NCBI GenBank assembly: GCA_036365145.1
Contig: JAEOAD010000034.1
Span: 14,537,501 to 14,601,500, forward strand
Reading direction: 5' to 3'
DNA: 64,000 nt
Source of the DNA: Orientallactaga sibirica
Taxonomy: Eukaryota; Chordata; Mammalia; Rodentia; Dipodidae
The position numbers and the translations under genes are program-made. A model generated the notes under the pieces. The model was not told the DNA's origin, ran no database searches, and worked only from the letters and a program-made list of their open reading frames with translations. Below are positions 23,805 to 35,994 of this stretch, piece after piece (positions within the stretch are counted from its first letter, which is position 1; the number at the start of each line of letters is the position of its first letter).

Positions 23805-23854
23805 GGCCCCTGCTCAAGGATGACATGCAAAGTCATGAAGCATTCCATATTTTT
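23748..23854 (+). pseudogene. U6 snRNA retropseudogene
   Basis: All 107 positions align to U6 without gaps: 'gtgcttgcttcggcagcac' at the 5' end, then 'gattagcatggcccctgc', then 'gcattccatattttt'. About seven to eight substitutions include changes in the 3' stem region. 'aaaatgtgt' flanks it at 23741-23749 and 23858-23866, a target-site duplication, which points to LINE-mediated insertion. No proximal sequence element is evident at the usual upstream spacing. U6 acts in the spliceosome; this copy is probably silent. Confidence 0.9.
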
Positions 23855-23872
23855 AAAAAAATGTGTTGTATG

Positions 23873-24095
23873 GGACTGGAGAAGATGGCTTAGTGGTTAA
23901 GGTACTTGCCTGCAAAGTCAAAGGACCCCAGTTCAATTCCCCAGGACCCACATAAGCCAGATGCACAAGGAGGTGCATGCATCTAGAGTTTGTTTGCAGT
24001 GGCTGGAGGCCCTGGCGTGCCCATTCTCTCTTTCTCATTCTCTGTCTACCTCTTTGTTTCTTTCTCAAATAAATAAATAAAATATATTTTAAAAA
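23873..24095 (+). mobile_element. tRNA-derived SINE (type B)
   Basis: Head 'gggactggagaagatggctt', body 'ccagatgcacaaggaggtgc', C/T tract and AAATAAATAAA tail. It follows the U6 copy within 20 bases. Confidence 0.9.
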
Positions 24096-24495
24096 ATTGT
24101 GTTACATGTTCCAAAGGAGTCTTTTATGTTATGGAGAGGAAAACACACAAAGTATTAAAAGTAGAAAGTGAATTAATAAAGTATAATCAGGCACAAAAGA
24201 AGGCTATAACATTGTCCCTGGACTGAATGTCAGGAAAGTTTTCATGAAAGAAGTAATACTTTTAGGGAGCATACTTTGTTATTTATCACTATATGTGTAA
24301 GTATATATTAACCGTTTAGGATAATTAGGAACACTATTATCTTGAGTCAGGAATATGAAAATGTTATGTATTAATACCTAAACTTGTACCTATAGTGTCA
24401 GAATTCCACAGTAAGAATATTGACGTGTTATTAGTATCAAACACTTTACGATTTCTTACCTTTATTGAATGTAAATAAGTATGTAAGTTGCATTA
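24096..24495. other. Megf9 intron, unassigned
   Basis: Possibly part of an ancient repeat ('aggaaagttttcatgaaaga') but too decayed to name. Confidence 0.4.
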
Positions 24496-24710
24496 CAGGG
24501 TTAAGGATGTAGCTCAGTTATTAGAGTGCTTGCCTAGTATGTATGAAGCCTTGGGTTTGATCTCCAGCACTACATAGATTGACAATGGTGGTGCATGCAT
24601 GTAATCCTAGCTCTCAGGAGGCAGAGGCAGGGGTATCAGAAATTTAAGATCATCCTTTGCTGCATAGTAGATTTGAAGCCAGTCTTGAATACATGATAGT
24701 GTTTTAAAAC
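24496..24710 (+). mobile_element. B4-like composite SINE (ID head plus B1-like body)
   Basis: An ID-like head 'ggatgtagctcagttattag' is followed by 'ggtggtgcatgcatgtaatc' and 'gaagccagtcttgaatacat', the B4 arrangement. A 25-base B1 5' stub lies at 24722-24747. Confidence 0.7.
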
Positions 24711-24747
24711 TGCTTGTTGAAAGCCGGGCATGGTGGCACACGCCCAG

Positions 24748-25210
24748 CTTCCTTTTACTTTTATATAACAAATTTTAAATGTAGAAACCTCTGCACAAAG
24801 ATAGTACCTAAGAAAAGTAATATACTTCAACTCCTTTGTTCTTAGATGTTCCACAAGGGGAGAAATGATGTCTATATTTTTAGTCATTAGTCTCTATTCC
24901 CAGGGTATAGTTAAGCTAATTGTATATTTTGAGTGAGTGGAAAGGGTTTAACCATAACTCAGGGTAGAGATTAGTTCGGTTTGTAAAATGGAGCTATAAG
25001 AGTTTAAGGGATGGATAATTTCCTCCTAACATATACAGAAAGCCTTCATGGCGCAATCACCATTTGAACTGTGCCTTGGTAAGTGAGGACTGGAACATCC
25101 AAAAGCGTACTCATAGAGAGGTGAATGGGACATCAAAACTAGATTGTTGCATGGGTCGTGAACTCAATTGTCACCTTTTCTTGCTAAAAGTAATTGAGAA
25201 TTTCTGATTT
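24748..25210. other. Megf9 intron, unassigned
   Basis: Nothing recognised. Confidence 0.5.
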
Positions 25211-25225
25211 AAGATCCTTATGTGA

Positions 25226-25517
25226 GGGCTGGAGAGATGGCTTAGCGGCTAAGGCACCTGCCTGCTAAACCTAAGAACACTGGTTCCAATCTCCAGCGGT
25301 TCCAATCTCCAGATCCCACGTTTAGCCAGATGCAAAGTGACGCAAGGGCACAATGCCACACTTGCCCACAAGGGGGCGCACACATCTGGATTTTGTTCTC
25401 AGCAGCTGAGAGACTGCTGGCGCGCCCATCTCTATCTGTCTTCCTCTCCCTCTCTGTTTCTCTCTGTGTCTCTCTCCAAAATAAATAAATAAACAAATAA
25501 TAAAAAAAAAATTAAAA
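25226..25517 (+). mobile_element. tRNA-derived SINE (type A) with internal 16-bp duplication
   Basis: The target duplication 'aagatccttatgtga' lies at 25211-25225 and 25518-25532. Inside, 'ggttccaatctccag' occurs twice, separated by one C (25282-25312). It carries a CTCF-like core at about 25364-25380. Confidence 0.95.
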
Positions 25518-25532
25518 AAGATCCTTATGTGA

Positions 25533-26961
25533 AATATGGAAAACAGGGTCAGAGTATATTGACTTTCTTTAGGTCATACCATCAACTGGGATTGTAAATG
25601 GTAAGTTAAAATTCTTTATCAGTTATACAACTCTGCGACTATACTAAAAACCATTGAATTACATACTTTAAATGATTTAACTGTATGCAGTACCTCAAAT
25701 AAAGCTGTTGAAATAGTAAAATTGCCTAACTTGATTTACTTTTCATAAAAAGCATCAGAAATGTGGCGATGAGCTGCCATACTTTCATGACTACTTTAAA
25801 TCAATCCTTTTGTAATCTAGTTACTATGATTCTGTTAGTGTAATTAGTAAATTCTAAGAAAAGACCTAATCAACTTAGCAGAGAAAGTTATAGTTCTTTA
25901 TTATTAGAAAATCATTTACCAAACCTAATTGAGAACCCCAAATTAAAATTATATGAAGAAAATGTAAGATGAAACTATACAATTCACAGACATTTATTGA
26001 ACTGTACTGTATCAGGTACTATGCTAAGCCCTGGAGATAAAGATGGAAAAAAGTAGCTCATAGTTTAATGGGAGAGGCAGACAATTAAATCAGGTAATAA
26101 TAAAAACCCAAAGAAGGAATCAAGAACAACCCTTTGTGCTTCTGAGAAGAGGAAATATCACACTTAATCCCTCTACTTTGAATTTGCAAGGTGAGTAGGG
26201 ATAGGGAAGCAAGAGGAAGTTGCATGCAGAGGAAATAATACATATAAAAGTTTAGAGAGAAGAAAGCAAGAAGTTTTTTGGGAGTGCTCTTAAGCCATTT
26301 AATGTGTTTAAACCAAAGTGGGTGGTGAAATGTGATGAGAAAGAAGAGCTAGAAGTACATAAAGGTCAGATCATGATGCTGAAGCCCTGCTAAGTTTTCA
26401 CGTAATCCTGAAGCCATTAGAATTAAAGCAGTTTCTCTTGAGAGGTAGTATATATGCTCATCTTTACCTTGAAGATCATAGTGACTGTGGAGTGCACTGC
26501 AGTAAAGAAGCCCACTAGGAAGAAGACCTAGTAATCTAGGTCAGAAATGAGGAAGTCCTAAACTAAGTCCATTACATTGGAAAGAAGAGCCATCAGTTGA
26601 CTGGAAAATGTTAGTGAGGTGTCATTGATATGAAGCATGAGAGGGAGACAGAGGATTGAGAGATGGTTCTTATTAGCTTTTTGTCTTATATAAATGGGTG
26701 GATGTTGGTACCGTTCATTGGGATATAAAGAACATTGAAGGAGGACAGGACTTAGAAAGGGAAAATATTGAGGGCAGTCACTCATGTTATACTTGAAATG
26801 TTTGTGGATCCAGATAAATAGGAAGTATGTATGTAGTTTGGAATTTAAGACAAAGAAATGGACTGAAGATACATATTTTGCCATTGTCAACTGTGTGCAT
26901 GGATGAACTCACCCATGGAGAATGGGCAGAGTGAGAGATGAAGGAGACCAAAAATAGAAGT
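25533..26961. other. Megf9 intron, mostly unassigned, some ancient repeat
   Basis: 25985-26110 ('acatttattgaactgtactg', 'ggtactatgctaagccctgg') looks like a very old mammalian repeat. The rest is single-copy. A minus-strand 110-residue frame at 26558-26890 has no known domain. Confidence 0.45.
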
Positions 26962-27055
26962 CTAGTCTGGGGATGTAGTTTAGTGGTAAAGCACTTGCCT
27001 AGCATGGAAGAGGCCTTGAACTCAATCCCTAGTACAACAAACAAACAAACAAAAG
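26962..27055 (+). mobile_element. ID-like SINE
   Basis: 'ctggggatgtagtttagtgg' and 'agcacttgcctagcatgg', then a CAAA-rich tail. Confidence 0.8.
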
Positions 27056-27128
27056 AAGCCTTGAGAGTATCTGCATTTAGGTAGGAGAAAGATGGAAGAA
27101 ATTTTTGTATGAACCATATTATATATAA

Positions 27129-28465
<1,337 letters not shown>

Positions 28466-28690
28466 GGTGCTGCATAATAACAGTAGTAACTGTACTGAGT
28501 GCTGTTATGAACCAAGCACCGTAAGTGTGAACTGTGATAATGCTCAGTGCATTCTTGCTAAGAGCTCTGTGAAATAGACATTATCATTCAAATTAATAGA
28601 TGAAGAAGGTAAGGTTTTAAAAGATTGACTTATCTGTGGTATCATGATCTTATTGGAACCCAAGTTTTTGATCCTTCCACTGTCATTGGA
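28466..28690 (-). mobile_element. MIR-like ancient SINE, antisense
   Basis: 'gtgctgttatgaaccaagca', 'agctctgtgaaatagacatt', 'atgaagaaggtaaggtttta' follow the minus-strand MIR order. Confidence 0.5.
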
Positions 28691-29137
28691 AGTACAAAAT
28701 GTAGTTCCTTAGCTATAAAAAAGCTACTATAACATACACAAAGAATTCTACCAATGAAATTAAAGGAAAGCTGTTTCTTTTTGTGTTGGCTGACATGAAC
28801 TTTGAGCATTTTAATTCTATTTTTTTCACAATGGTATTTCCTAGACCTCCTTTGAGGAGAATTTTACCTTATGAAATGCCATCAGACAGGGTGGACTTAC
28901 TCAGTTTAAATGATTGTCGCTTTTAACCAAGGGATTTAGAACTCAGTAATGACATATTTGCTGCCTTTTCAGAAATCCTGTTACTAGCCATAAGTTAAGA
29001 GGGGTGTAAAACAACATTAGCATTTTTCTAAATATTTCAGTATAGAATATATATATATATATATATTGGAGAACAGACATGGATGTAATAAGCTAGCATT
29101 CTAGACCCTGCTTCTTATCATTATATTTCACTAAAAA
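28691..29137. other. Megf9 intron, unassigned, with (AT)n
   Basis: An (AT)n run of about ten units at 29046-29066. Otherwise nothing recognised. Confidence 0.5.
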
Positions 29138-29398
29138 TTATTATTTTTTTAAATTTTTAAACTTTTGGAGAGACACAGAGAGAGACAGATACAGAGGGAG
29201 AGGGAGACAGAGAATGGGCGCACCAGCAGTCTCTCAGCTGCTGTGAACAAATCCAGATGTGTGCACCCCCTTGTGGGCAAGTGTGGCATTGTGCCTTGCG
29301 TCACTTTGCATCTGGCTAAATGTGGCACCTGGAGATTGGAACCCGGTTCTTAGGCTTAGCAGGCAGGCGCCTTAACTGCTAAGCCATCTCTCCAGCCC
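29138..29398 (-). mobile_element. tRNA-derived SINE (type A), antisense
   Basis: Reversed head 'taagccatctctccagccc' at the right end. 'ctaaaaattatt' flanks it at about 29132 and 29401. It lies about 150 bp before the last Megf9 exon. Confidence 0.92.
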
Positions 29399-29506
29399 AG
29401 CTAAAAATTATTTTTAACTTGCATTACCTTAAGCAGAGCACCATGTCAACATCTCACATCAACTACCACTTCTACATGCATTTCTTTTATTGTTTCTCAA
29501 AACTAG

Positions 29507-30001
<495 letters not shown>

Positions 30002-31295
30002 GGAGTTGTAGCGAGTCTCCTGGATTGTTAAACCACAGTGCTTACTAAGACATCATCAGCCTCTGGGCCAGACAAAGTCTGGGTAGAGTTTGCTGAGAAA
30101 AGCAAATAGTGCATCTGAACTTTTCAGGTACAGATTTGTAATGCGCTTATCCTGTGTGTCGCTCTTAGTTTTCTAATGAAGATCTGAAGCATTCATTGTC
30201 ATGAAGGACTTGCAGTAAAGTCTATTTTTGTATCAAACCACATGAGTGTATGGAAAAGGCAAAATCCTATAGTGTACCCCAAATCCACCTGGCCTCCAAA
30301 TGAACTGTTGGGAAGTGTTCACCTCAGCAGCTCTAACAGGATGGTGGATGTGGAGGGAGAAAGGACTGATGGAAGACTTCATCTTCATTCCTGAAACATG
30401 TTTTGTAAAGAAGGGGCAGGGATTATATTCATTTTGCTTTACTAAAATATGTAATTGAGAAAAGGCTGGTGTCTAGGAAATACCACAGTAAAATAATCTT
30501 GATTGTTTCTAGAATAAGAGTAGAAAAGTCCACAAAGATCATAGAAGGGCTTGATTGTTTTCCTCCAGGATTCTTGTTCAATGATGGGATTAAAACACAA
30601 GATAAACTTCTCACGGTAGAGAGAAGGAGGCAGCAATAGGGAGAACAGGAACCTGATGGTCCTCCTCAGGGGCTCAGTATACATGATAACTTCTCTAAAA
30701 ATAAGGAAGATTCCTGCCTCTAGAGAATAAGGTGTACATAGTAAATGTAGCATATCTGCTCAGCATTGTTCTTGTACCTATTTGTAAAAAGAATCATGTC
30801 ATATTTTATCATCTAGTCTTTATTTGTACAGCAGTTAATGGTGTAAAAAGAAAATAAGGGGATTGTTAGAATATTGTAAAATAGATGGCAATATTGCTAG
30901 AGCTGGGACTCTGGTGAGCAGCAGTCATTTTTTGTCCCTATTTGGACACTGTTGAAATTTATAAGAGGTTGAATGTTTCTAATGTTTCTTTCCTCTCTCA
31001 ACCTAGAGTTGTATGCTCTTTGACTTACATAGATTCAAGCAATAGATTTTGAAGTCAGTAATTGTTAAGCTGGGACACAGGCTACTTTCTCCAAACCACT
31101 CATCTAATTCCATACTAGCGACTCTGTATTTTACATAGATTAGATAAAACGCCCTTGCCAAAACATTTCTTTCCTGAATGTAAAAGATAGTCTTCCAAAG
31201 GACAGATATTTTGAGCTCCAAAAGAAAAGTCATTACCTCAGTTGGTATACTTCATCTTCATGCCTGTGAAATGTTTGTGTCCCCTCAAGCTACAA

Positions 31296-31301
31296 AATAA
31301 A
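31296..31301 (+). terminator. Megf9: possible early poly(A) signal AATAAA
   Basis: AATAAA with only a weak GU-rich downstream region. It could give a short 3' UTR of about 1.3 kb. Confidence 0.4.
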
Positions 31302-31813
31302 TACTTCCTACACCTGAACAAAACCTACCATCACTCATGTGTCATCATGTGTCACCAAATAGGATCTGTCTTGTGCAATGCAGTTCCATTCTCTTACTTG
31401 GGCAGAGGGTAGCTTTGCAGTTGGCTGTGTATTTAGTCCTTGCTTTTAGATGCCATTTTCCCCAGAGCCAACTACCGTTGCTCTCGTCTAGTCTGTATTG
31501 GTACACTGTGGATGAATCAAACCAAGAAAGGTGGCCAGAAGTTAAATGTATGCGTTTACTAGGAGAAACCATGAACTGTGAAGTGGTTATGAACAAAAAA
31601 AAGATTAGATCTGGGAATTTCAAATTGATGCCTTTGCTTTACTTCCTCAGAGAAAAGCCTAGAATTTGGCCACCCTCTGTAGTTGACCTTCAAGTTGTTC
31701 TCAGGGTTTGGAGATGAAGCTCTAGAGGAGGGACAGGCAGATGATCTGCTCGGATAGCCTGAGGGTGTGCTGCATATGTGACCATTGTCACAGGAGCAGA
31801 CATTTATTACACT

Positions 31814-31912
31814 GCATTGAAACTGTGTGACAGCTCTGGGTGCAGCTCAAGTGGCTCATCACTTGCCTAGCAGGTTGGAGTCTGGTTTAATCCCCAGCAC
31901 TATGAAACGAAA
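31814..31912 (+). mobile_element. ID-like relic in the 3' UTR
   Basis: 'gctctgggtgcagctcaagt', 'cacttgcctagcaggttgg' and 'taatccccagcactatga' form a decayed tRNA-like sequence. Confidence 0.6.
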
Positions 31913-31919
31913 TATTTTT

Positions 31920-32130
31920 ATTGCCCTTTGTCATTTATAAAACACTTTTCCATGTATGTTCTTTGTTCCTTGCCATGGTCTCCTAAAAAGCAATTGTCTT
32001 ACCTGTTTTATAGATGAGGAGGCTATGGCACAGGACTTAAATGTCTTGTTCAAGGCTATCCAGTGCATGTTTATCATTATGCTTGGAGTCAGGACCCTTA
32101 ACCCTGGAGCAGGCTTTCAACTATATGCTA
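31920..32130 (-). mobile_element. MIR-like ancient SINE in the 3' UTR, antisense
   Basis: 'acctgttttatagatgagga', 'ggctatggcacaggacttaa' and 'cttggagtcaggacccttaa' match the minus-strand MIR core. Confidence 0.65.
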
Positions 32131-33756
32131 ACACTGAAATCAACTAGCTGTGGAGGAAGCTGAGAGAAGAGTCACGTTTGTGGATGCTTCTAATTTTTTT
32201 TTTTTGAGACTACCATGTACAATTTAGGGCCACACAGCTACAACAAATGACTTTGTGGAAAGAACATAGGAAGATTTTGATCTGAAGCCAGTATTAGTGG
32301 TTAGAAAACAAACTGTCAGTCTGTGCTTCATTAAAGTGAAGGAATCCTCTGGGGAGGGAGAAGCTTGCTCTCCCAGCAGGTATAGTGTATGCATTGTGCA
32401 ATGCATAATTCCAAGGAATTGTGCAAAGTGGTGGCATACCTGCCTTTCTCCCTGATACCCCATCTCCTGCCAAAAAAAAAAAAAGAAAAGAACAAGGTCA
32501 TGATTGAGGATAATGAAAGTAAATATTTGTTAAATAGAAGTTAACCCACTGGATAAAGAAGGAGTATTTGATGGATAACAAGAGCCAAGGCCATATAGCC
32601 ATGTAGAGATTCCAGACACAGACCCAAAAAGACACTGCCAAAATTGAAGTACAAAAGAATGTTTCTCTTTAAGTGCTTGTTAACAGTTCCTAGGTCACAT
32701 TCTTAATTTTTCACAATGAAAAAAATTAAGGCCTTATAATTTTTAAAAATAATGTTCATTAGTGACTCCTGGTGTTTTACTTGCAGAAATAATTTTGCTC
32801 TAAAGTATGAATCAATGCTGAGTTGATACACCTTTGAAATCTGACTAGGAAATTGGCTGGATGCAATGCACAGCTTTCACCATCCAGGGGCAGAAGTCTG
32901 CCCATGAATCCTAGAAAGCCTAATCTTGGAAGAATTTTTATCTGGTTGAAAATGTGTTTTTTGTTTTTTTTTTTTTAACTAAAACTGATGAGAATATTAT
33001 TGAGGAACTACAATAACTGCTTTGAAGAGAAGCTTGTACCTTCATTGATTCCTGTGCATCTCTAATAGTGGATGCTTTAGTTGGAGTCAAAGATGTCTTT
33101 TACTTCCCTTACCTCCCCTTCCGGCTGCTCTGTGCTTCCCAGGGCTCTCTTAATAATAATGGAATCTCTCCAGTTGTAGACAAAAAGTGGTGGTAAAATC
33201 TCTTATTCATAATGAGGTCTTATTGATCCAGTGCAAAGCTTTTACCAGAGATTTTAAGCAAGGATAGCAGTGCAGACGTGGGATAGGAGAAGAGAGATTT
33301 ATTTTCGGACAGGATTTGTATAAGACCCACATGATGTGACTGCTCTCTAGCCACAACATCCCCAGGATAACTGACCTTTAAAGCAATACTTACTGACTTT
33401 CTAGTCCATTTTGTCAGCTGAGTACCTTCCAGATGTTTAGTCCTTGTGCTGATTTGGAAACAGAACCCAGGCAACCATGCTTCCTCTCAACAAATTCACT
33501 TTGAGCTAGGTTATTAGATTATTCCCCTTGGCTGTGTACTTACAGGACATTTGTAAATATGAGATAACTTATGACTATCCCCTGCTGCTTATATTTTGAG
33601 ATATGTGGAGAGGAGTTGGACTACTACATTTCTCAAGAAAATCTGTCTGACAAAATATTCAGAGAAGTCAAAAGCAACCCAGGAAAAAATTAACAAGGCA
33701 AGGACAGGCTTTCTTGTTTCATCCATTAAGAACATTTAGTCTGTTCTGATCTTGAT

Positions 33757-33762
33757 AATAAA
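33757..33762 (+). terminator. Megf9: likely alternative poly(A) signal AATAAA
   Basis: AATAAA followed about 20-35 bases later by 'tgtgtttggtgtctgggg', a good GU/G-rich downstream element. Confidence 0.55.
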
Positions 33763-34316
33763 GAGTTTGAGAACTTCCATGTGTTTGGTGTCTGGGGGGG
33801 GGGTCGGTAATGAAGGTTCATGTGACCTCTCCCTAAGCCAGTGACTGTGGTATGGGGGAAAGCAAGAACTTGGACACAGTGATTCATCTGAAGAAGTTAA
33901 ATAATCTCAAATGGCTAAAGGTTATGGCTTCCCGTGAAATGCAGTGGTTGGAGGATGCCTTTTCAAAGGCTGGTGGGAATCTTTCTCACTTGTTAACTGA
34001 TGCATATGCAGAAACTGCAGCAGTAGCCCTGGTACATGAGCCAAAGCTTCGGATTCAAAGAAGTCCAGAAGCCAAATGATTGAAAGTCAACCTTTAATGT
34101 TAGGCACAAGCACTCTATAAGAAGTTAAATTTCAGCCCAAGCAACTAGGAAATGTTTCTAAATTTTAAACATGTATTTATGTCACTAAAATTCTAACACA
34201 AAATTTAAAAACATGTCTCTTATGTATGCTGTACTAGGCTTCATGATGCATTTCTAAATTTGTGTATGATTTGAATATATGAAAGAATTTATACAAGAGT
34301 GTTATTTAAAATTATT

Positions 34317-34322
34317 AATAAA
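34317..34322 (+). terminator. Megf9: probable distal poly(A) signal AATAAA of Megf9
   Basis: AATAAA with a U/GU-rich stretch 30-50 bases downstream ('tttcactttttatgtggtg'). Dispersed repeats resume just after it (ID at 34682), which supports this as the gene end. Confidence 0.65.
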
Positions 34323-34459
34323 TGTATATAATTTGTACCTATTGTAGAATTGTTTCACTTTTTATGTGGTGAGACTTCTTTTTAAACTTTTCATTGACAA
34401 TGTTCATAAATACACATATAACATGACTGGTGAGACTTCTTAAGAGAAGACACACATGT

Positions 34460-34499
34460 GCACACACACACACACACACGTGTGTGTGTGTGTGTATGC
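34460..34499. repeat. (CA)n(TG)n perfect palindrome
   Basis: A CA array meets a TG array at ACGT (34478-34481). The 32 bases 34464-34495 are fully self-complementary, extending to 40 bases with one mismatch. Confidence 0.9.
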
Positions 34500-34681
34500 T
34501 AAAGATGACTTATCAGTTCACTTTATGAAAGTCTTTGACTCTTTCATGTATTGACAGTACATTTTGTTTAAATTCATGTAAGGAATGTGTTTTACTTGGG
34601 GAGAAGATACCACATAAAAAACAATTACTTCTCATAAAACAAACACCTAAAGTGAAAAAATATATATCAATGCATATTCTT

Positions 34682-34775
34682 GGGCTGGGCCTGTGGCTTA
34701 GTTAGTGGTAGGGCACTCATCAAACATGCACAAAACTCTGGATTCCATCACCAACACTACAAATAAATCAGCAAA
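34682..34775 (+). mobile_element. ID-like SINE
   Basis: 'gggctgggcctgtggcttag' and 'gtggtagggcactcatcaaa', then an A-rich tail. It is diverged. 34776-35114 is unassigned. Confidence 0.65.
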
Positions 34776-35114
34776 CAATAGCATATAATTTCTTTTTTGC
34801 TTTTCCCTGTTTCCTGAGTTTCATTGGCATTTCCATGAAAATTTTATTGAGAGATTGATTCCATTTAGATTTCTTAGTTACATATGCCAAGGAATTTCTA
34901 AAATTGGAAGGTAAACCACATTTGGTGTGCTTATTTATTAAGTAACCAATCATGAAAGTTCATCCATATTATTTTAAGGTACCCTTGAAAGCCTCTAATA
35001 AACCATATCTAATGGGGTGCTAAACCTAGAGGTCCAAGGAATGCTTTGACAAAGAAGTCACACAAAAACAAGAACTTCTTTGGGCTGAGAGTTTTATAAA
35101 CTTGAATTTATTCT

Positions 35115-35245
35115 ACATCAGCTGTGTGTGGTGGCACATGCCTGTAATCTCACTACTTGGTAAATGGAGGCAGGTGAATCAGGAGTTCAAGGTCAGTTTT
35201 GGCTATGAATTTGAGTTCACCCTGGGCTACATAAGACCTTTATTT
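35115..35245 (+). mobile_element. diverged B1/B4-like SINE
   Basis: 'cagctgtgtgtggtggcaca', 'cctgtaatctcactacttgg', 'ttgagttcaccctgggctac'. Confidence 0.65.
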
Positions 35246-35357
35246 TTTCAAATTTTATTGATATTTAGATTTTAAAACCTATTTTTCCCTATTCTTTCTA
35301 CTCATACAGGAAAGCAAGATTTACAAACTTTATTTAATATATGTGGTTTTGTGATTT

Positions 35358-35461
35358 TATATATATATATATATATGAGTTAGGCATTATCCTAAGAGAA
35401 CAGAATATTTATGGCAAGAAGTTAAACTTAGAATGTGTGTGTGTGTGTATATGTATATATG

Positions 35462-35507
<46 letters not shown>
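35358..35507. repeat. (TA)n and (TG)n(TA)n microsatellites
   Basis: A short (TA)n at 35358-35377 and a compound (GT)n(AT)n from about 35434 to 35507 with over 20 AT units. Confidence 0.9.
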
Positions 35508-35510
<3 letters not shown>

Positions 35511-35685
35511 TACTAGGAAGAAATTTTGTCATACTTTTAATAAAAGTCTATAAACACATCTATATTACATTATTGAAATTGATTATATCCATCTTCTATA
35601 GGACAGTAAGACACATACTTTAAAAAAATCCACATACTCCAGTATAATTAAATCAGTAATATCAAAGAAATCAATATTATTTGTT
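35508..35685. other. intergenic, unassigned
   Basis: AT-rich, nothing recognised. Confidence 0.5.
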
Positions 35686-35778
35686 TTATTTTATTTTATT
35701 GATTTTTATGATGTTATATACCAAACTCTACATTCTAGGCAAGTACTCTATCACTGAGCGACATCCCTAACTCTTGTG
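35686..35778 (-). mobile_element. ID-like SINE, antisense
   Basis: T-rich tail then 'ctaggcaagtactctatcac', the reversed ID head. Confidence 0.7.
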
Positions 35779-35784
35779 TAGTTT

Positions 35785-35926
35785 TATTTATTTATTTTTA
35801 TCTTTTGAGGTAGGGTGACCTGGAATTCACTACATAGTTTCAGGATGGCTTCAAATTAACAGTGATCCTCCTACCTCTGACTCCTGAGTGCTGGGGTTAA
35901 AGGCGTGTGCCACTATGCCCAGCCAT
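35785..35926 (-). mobile_element. B1 SINE, antisense, internally deleted
   Basis: 'gaggtagggtgacctggaat' shows that the 'tctcactctggcccaggc' part is missing. It ends 'gccactatgcccagcc'. Confidence 0.85.
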
Positions 35927-35994
35927 AGTTTTGTTTATTTATTTATCATTCTTTTTTTTGAGGCAAGCCCAACAGACTGGCCTTTTTTTTGGAA

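Larger units (their letters stand above)
30002..34340 (+). other. Megf9: Megf9 3' untranslated region
   Basis: About 4.3 kb follow the stop before the last good poly(A) signal (34317). Unlike the flanks, it contains no B1 or type A/B SINE, only an ID-like relic and an MIR, which fits purifying selection on an exon. A long 3' UTR is what I recall for MEGF9. It holds three Pumilio-type TGTANATA sites (30733, 33552, 34323). Open frames inside, the largest 126 residues at 31337-31717, are not convincing genes. Confidence 0.75.

Noticed and set aside
23527..23826. Overlapping minus-strand frames of 84-100 residues that look hydrophobic
   Set aside because: I considered a processed pseudogene of a membrane protein, but the DNA follows an MLT1-like LTR, and one frame runs into the U6 copy.
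31337..31717. A 126-residue + frame in the Megf9 3' UTR
   Set aside because: It is in untranslated sequence with no recognisable motif, and a minus-strand frame of 92 residues covers the same bases.
33852..34079. A 75-residue + frame near the 3' UTR end, suspected separate gene
   Set aside because: Short, no domain, upstream of the distal poly(A) signal and within the same SINE-poor exon.
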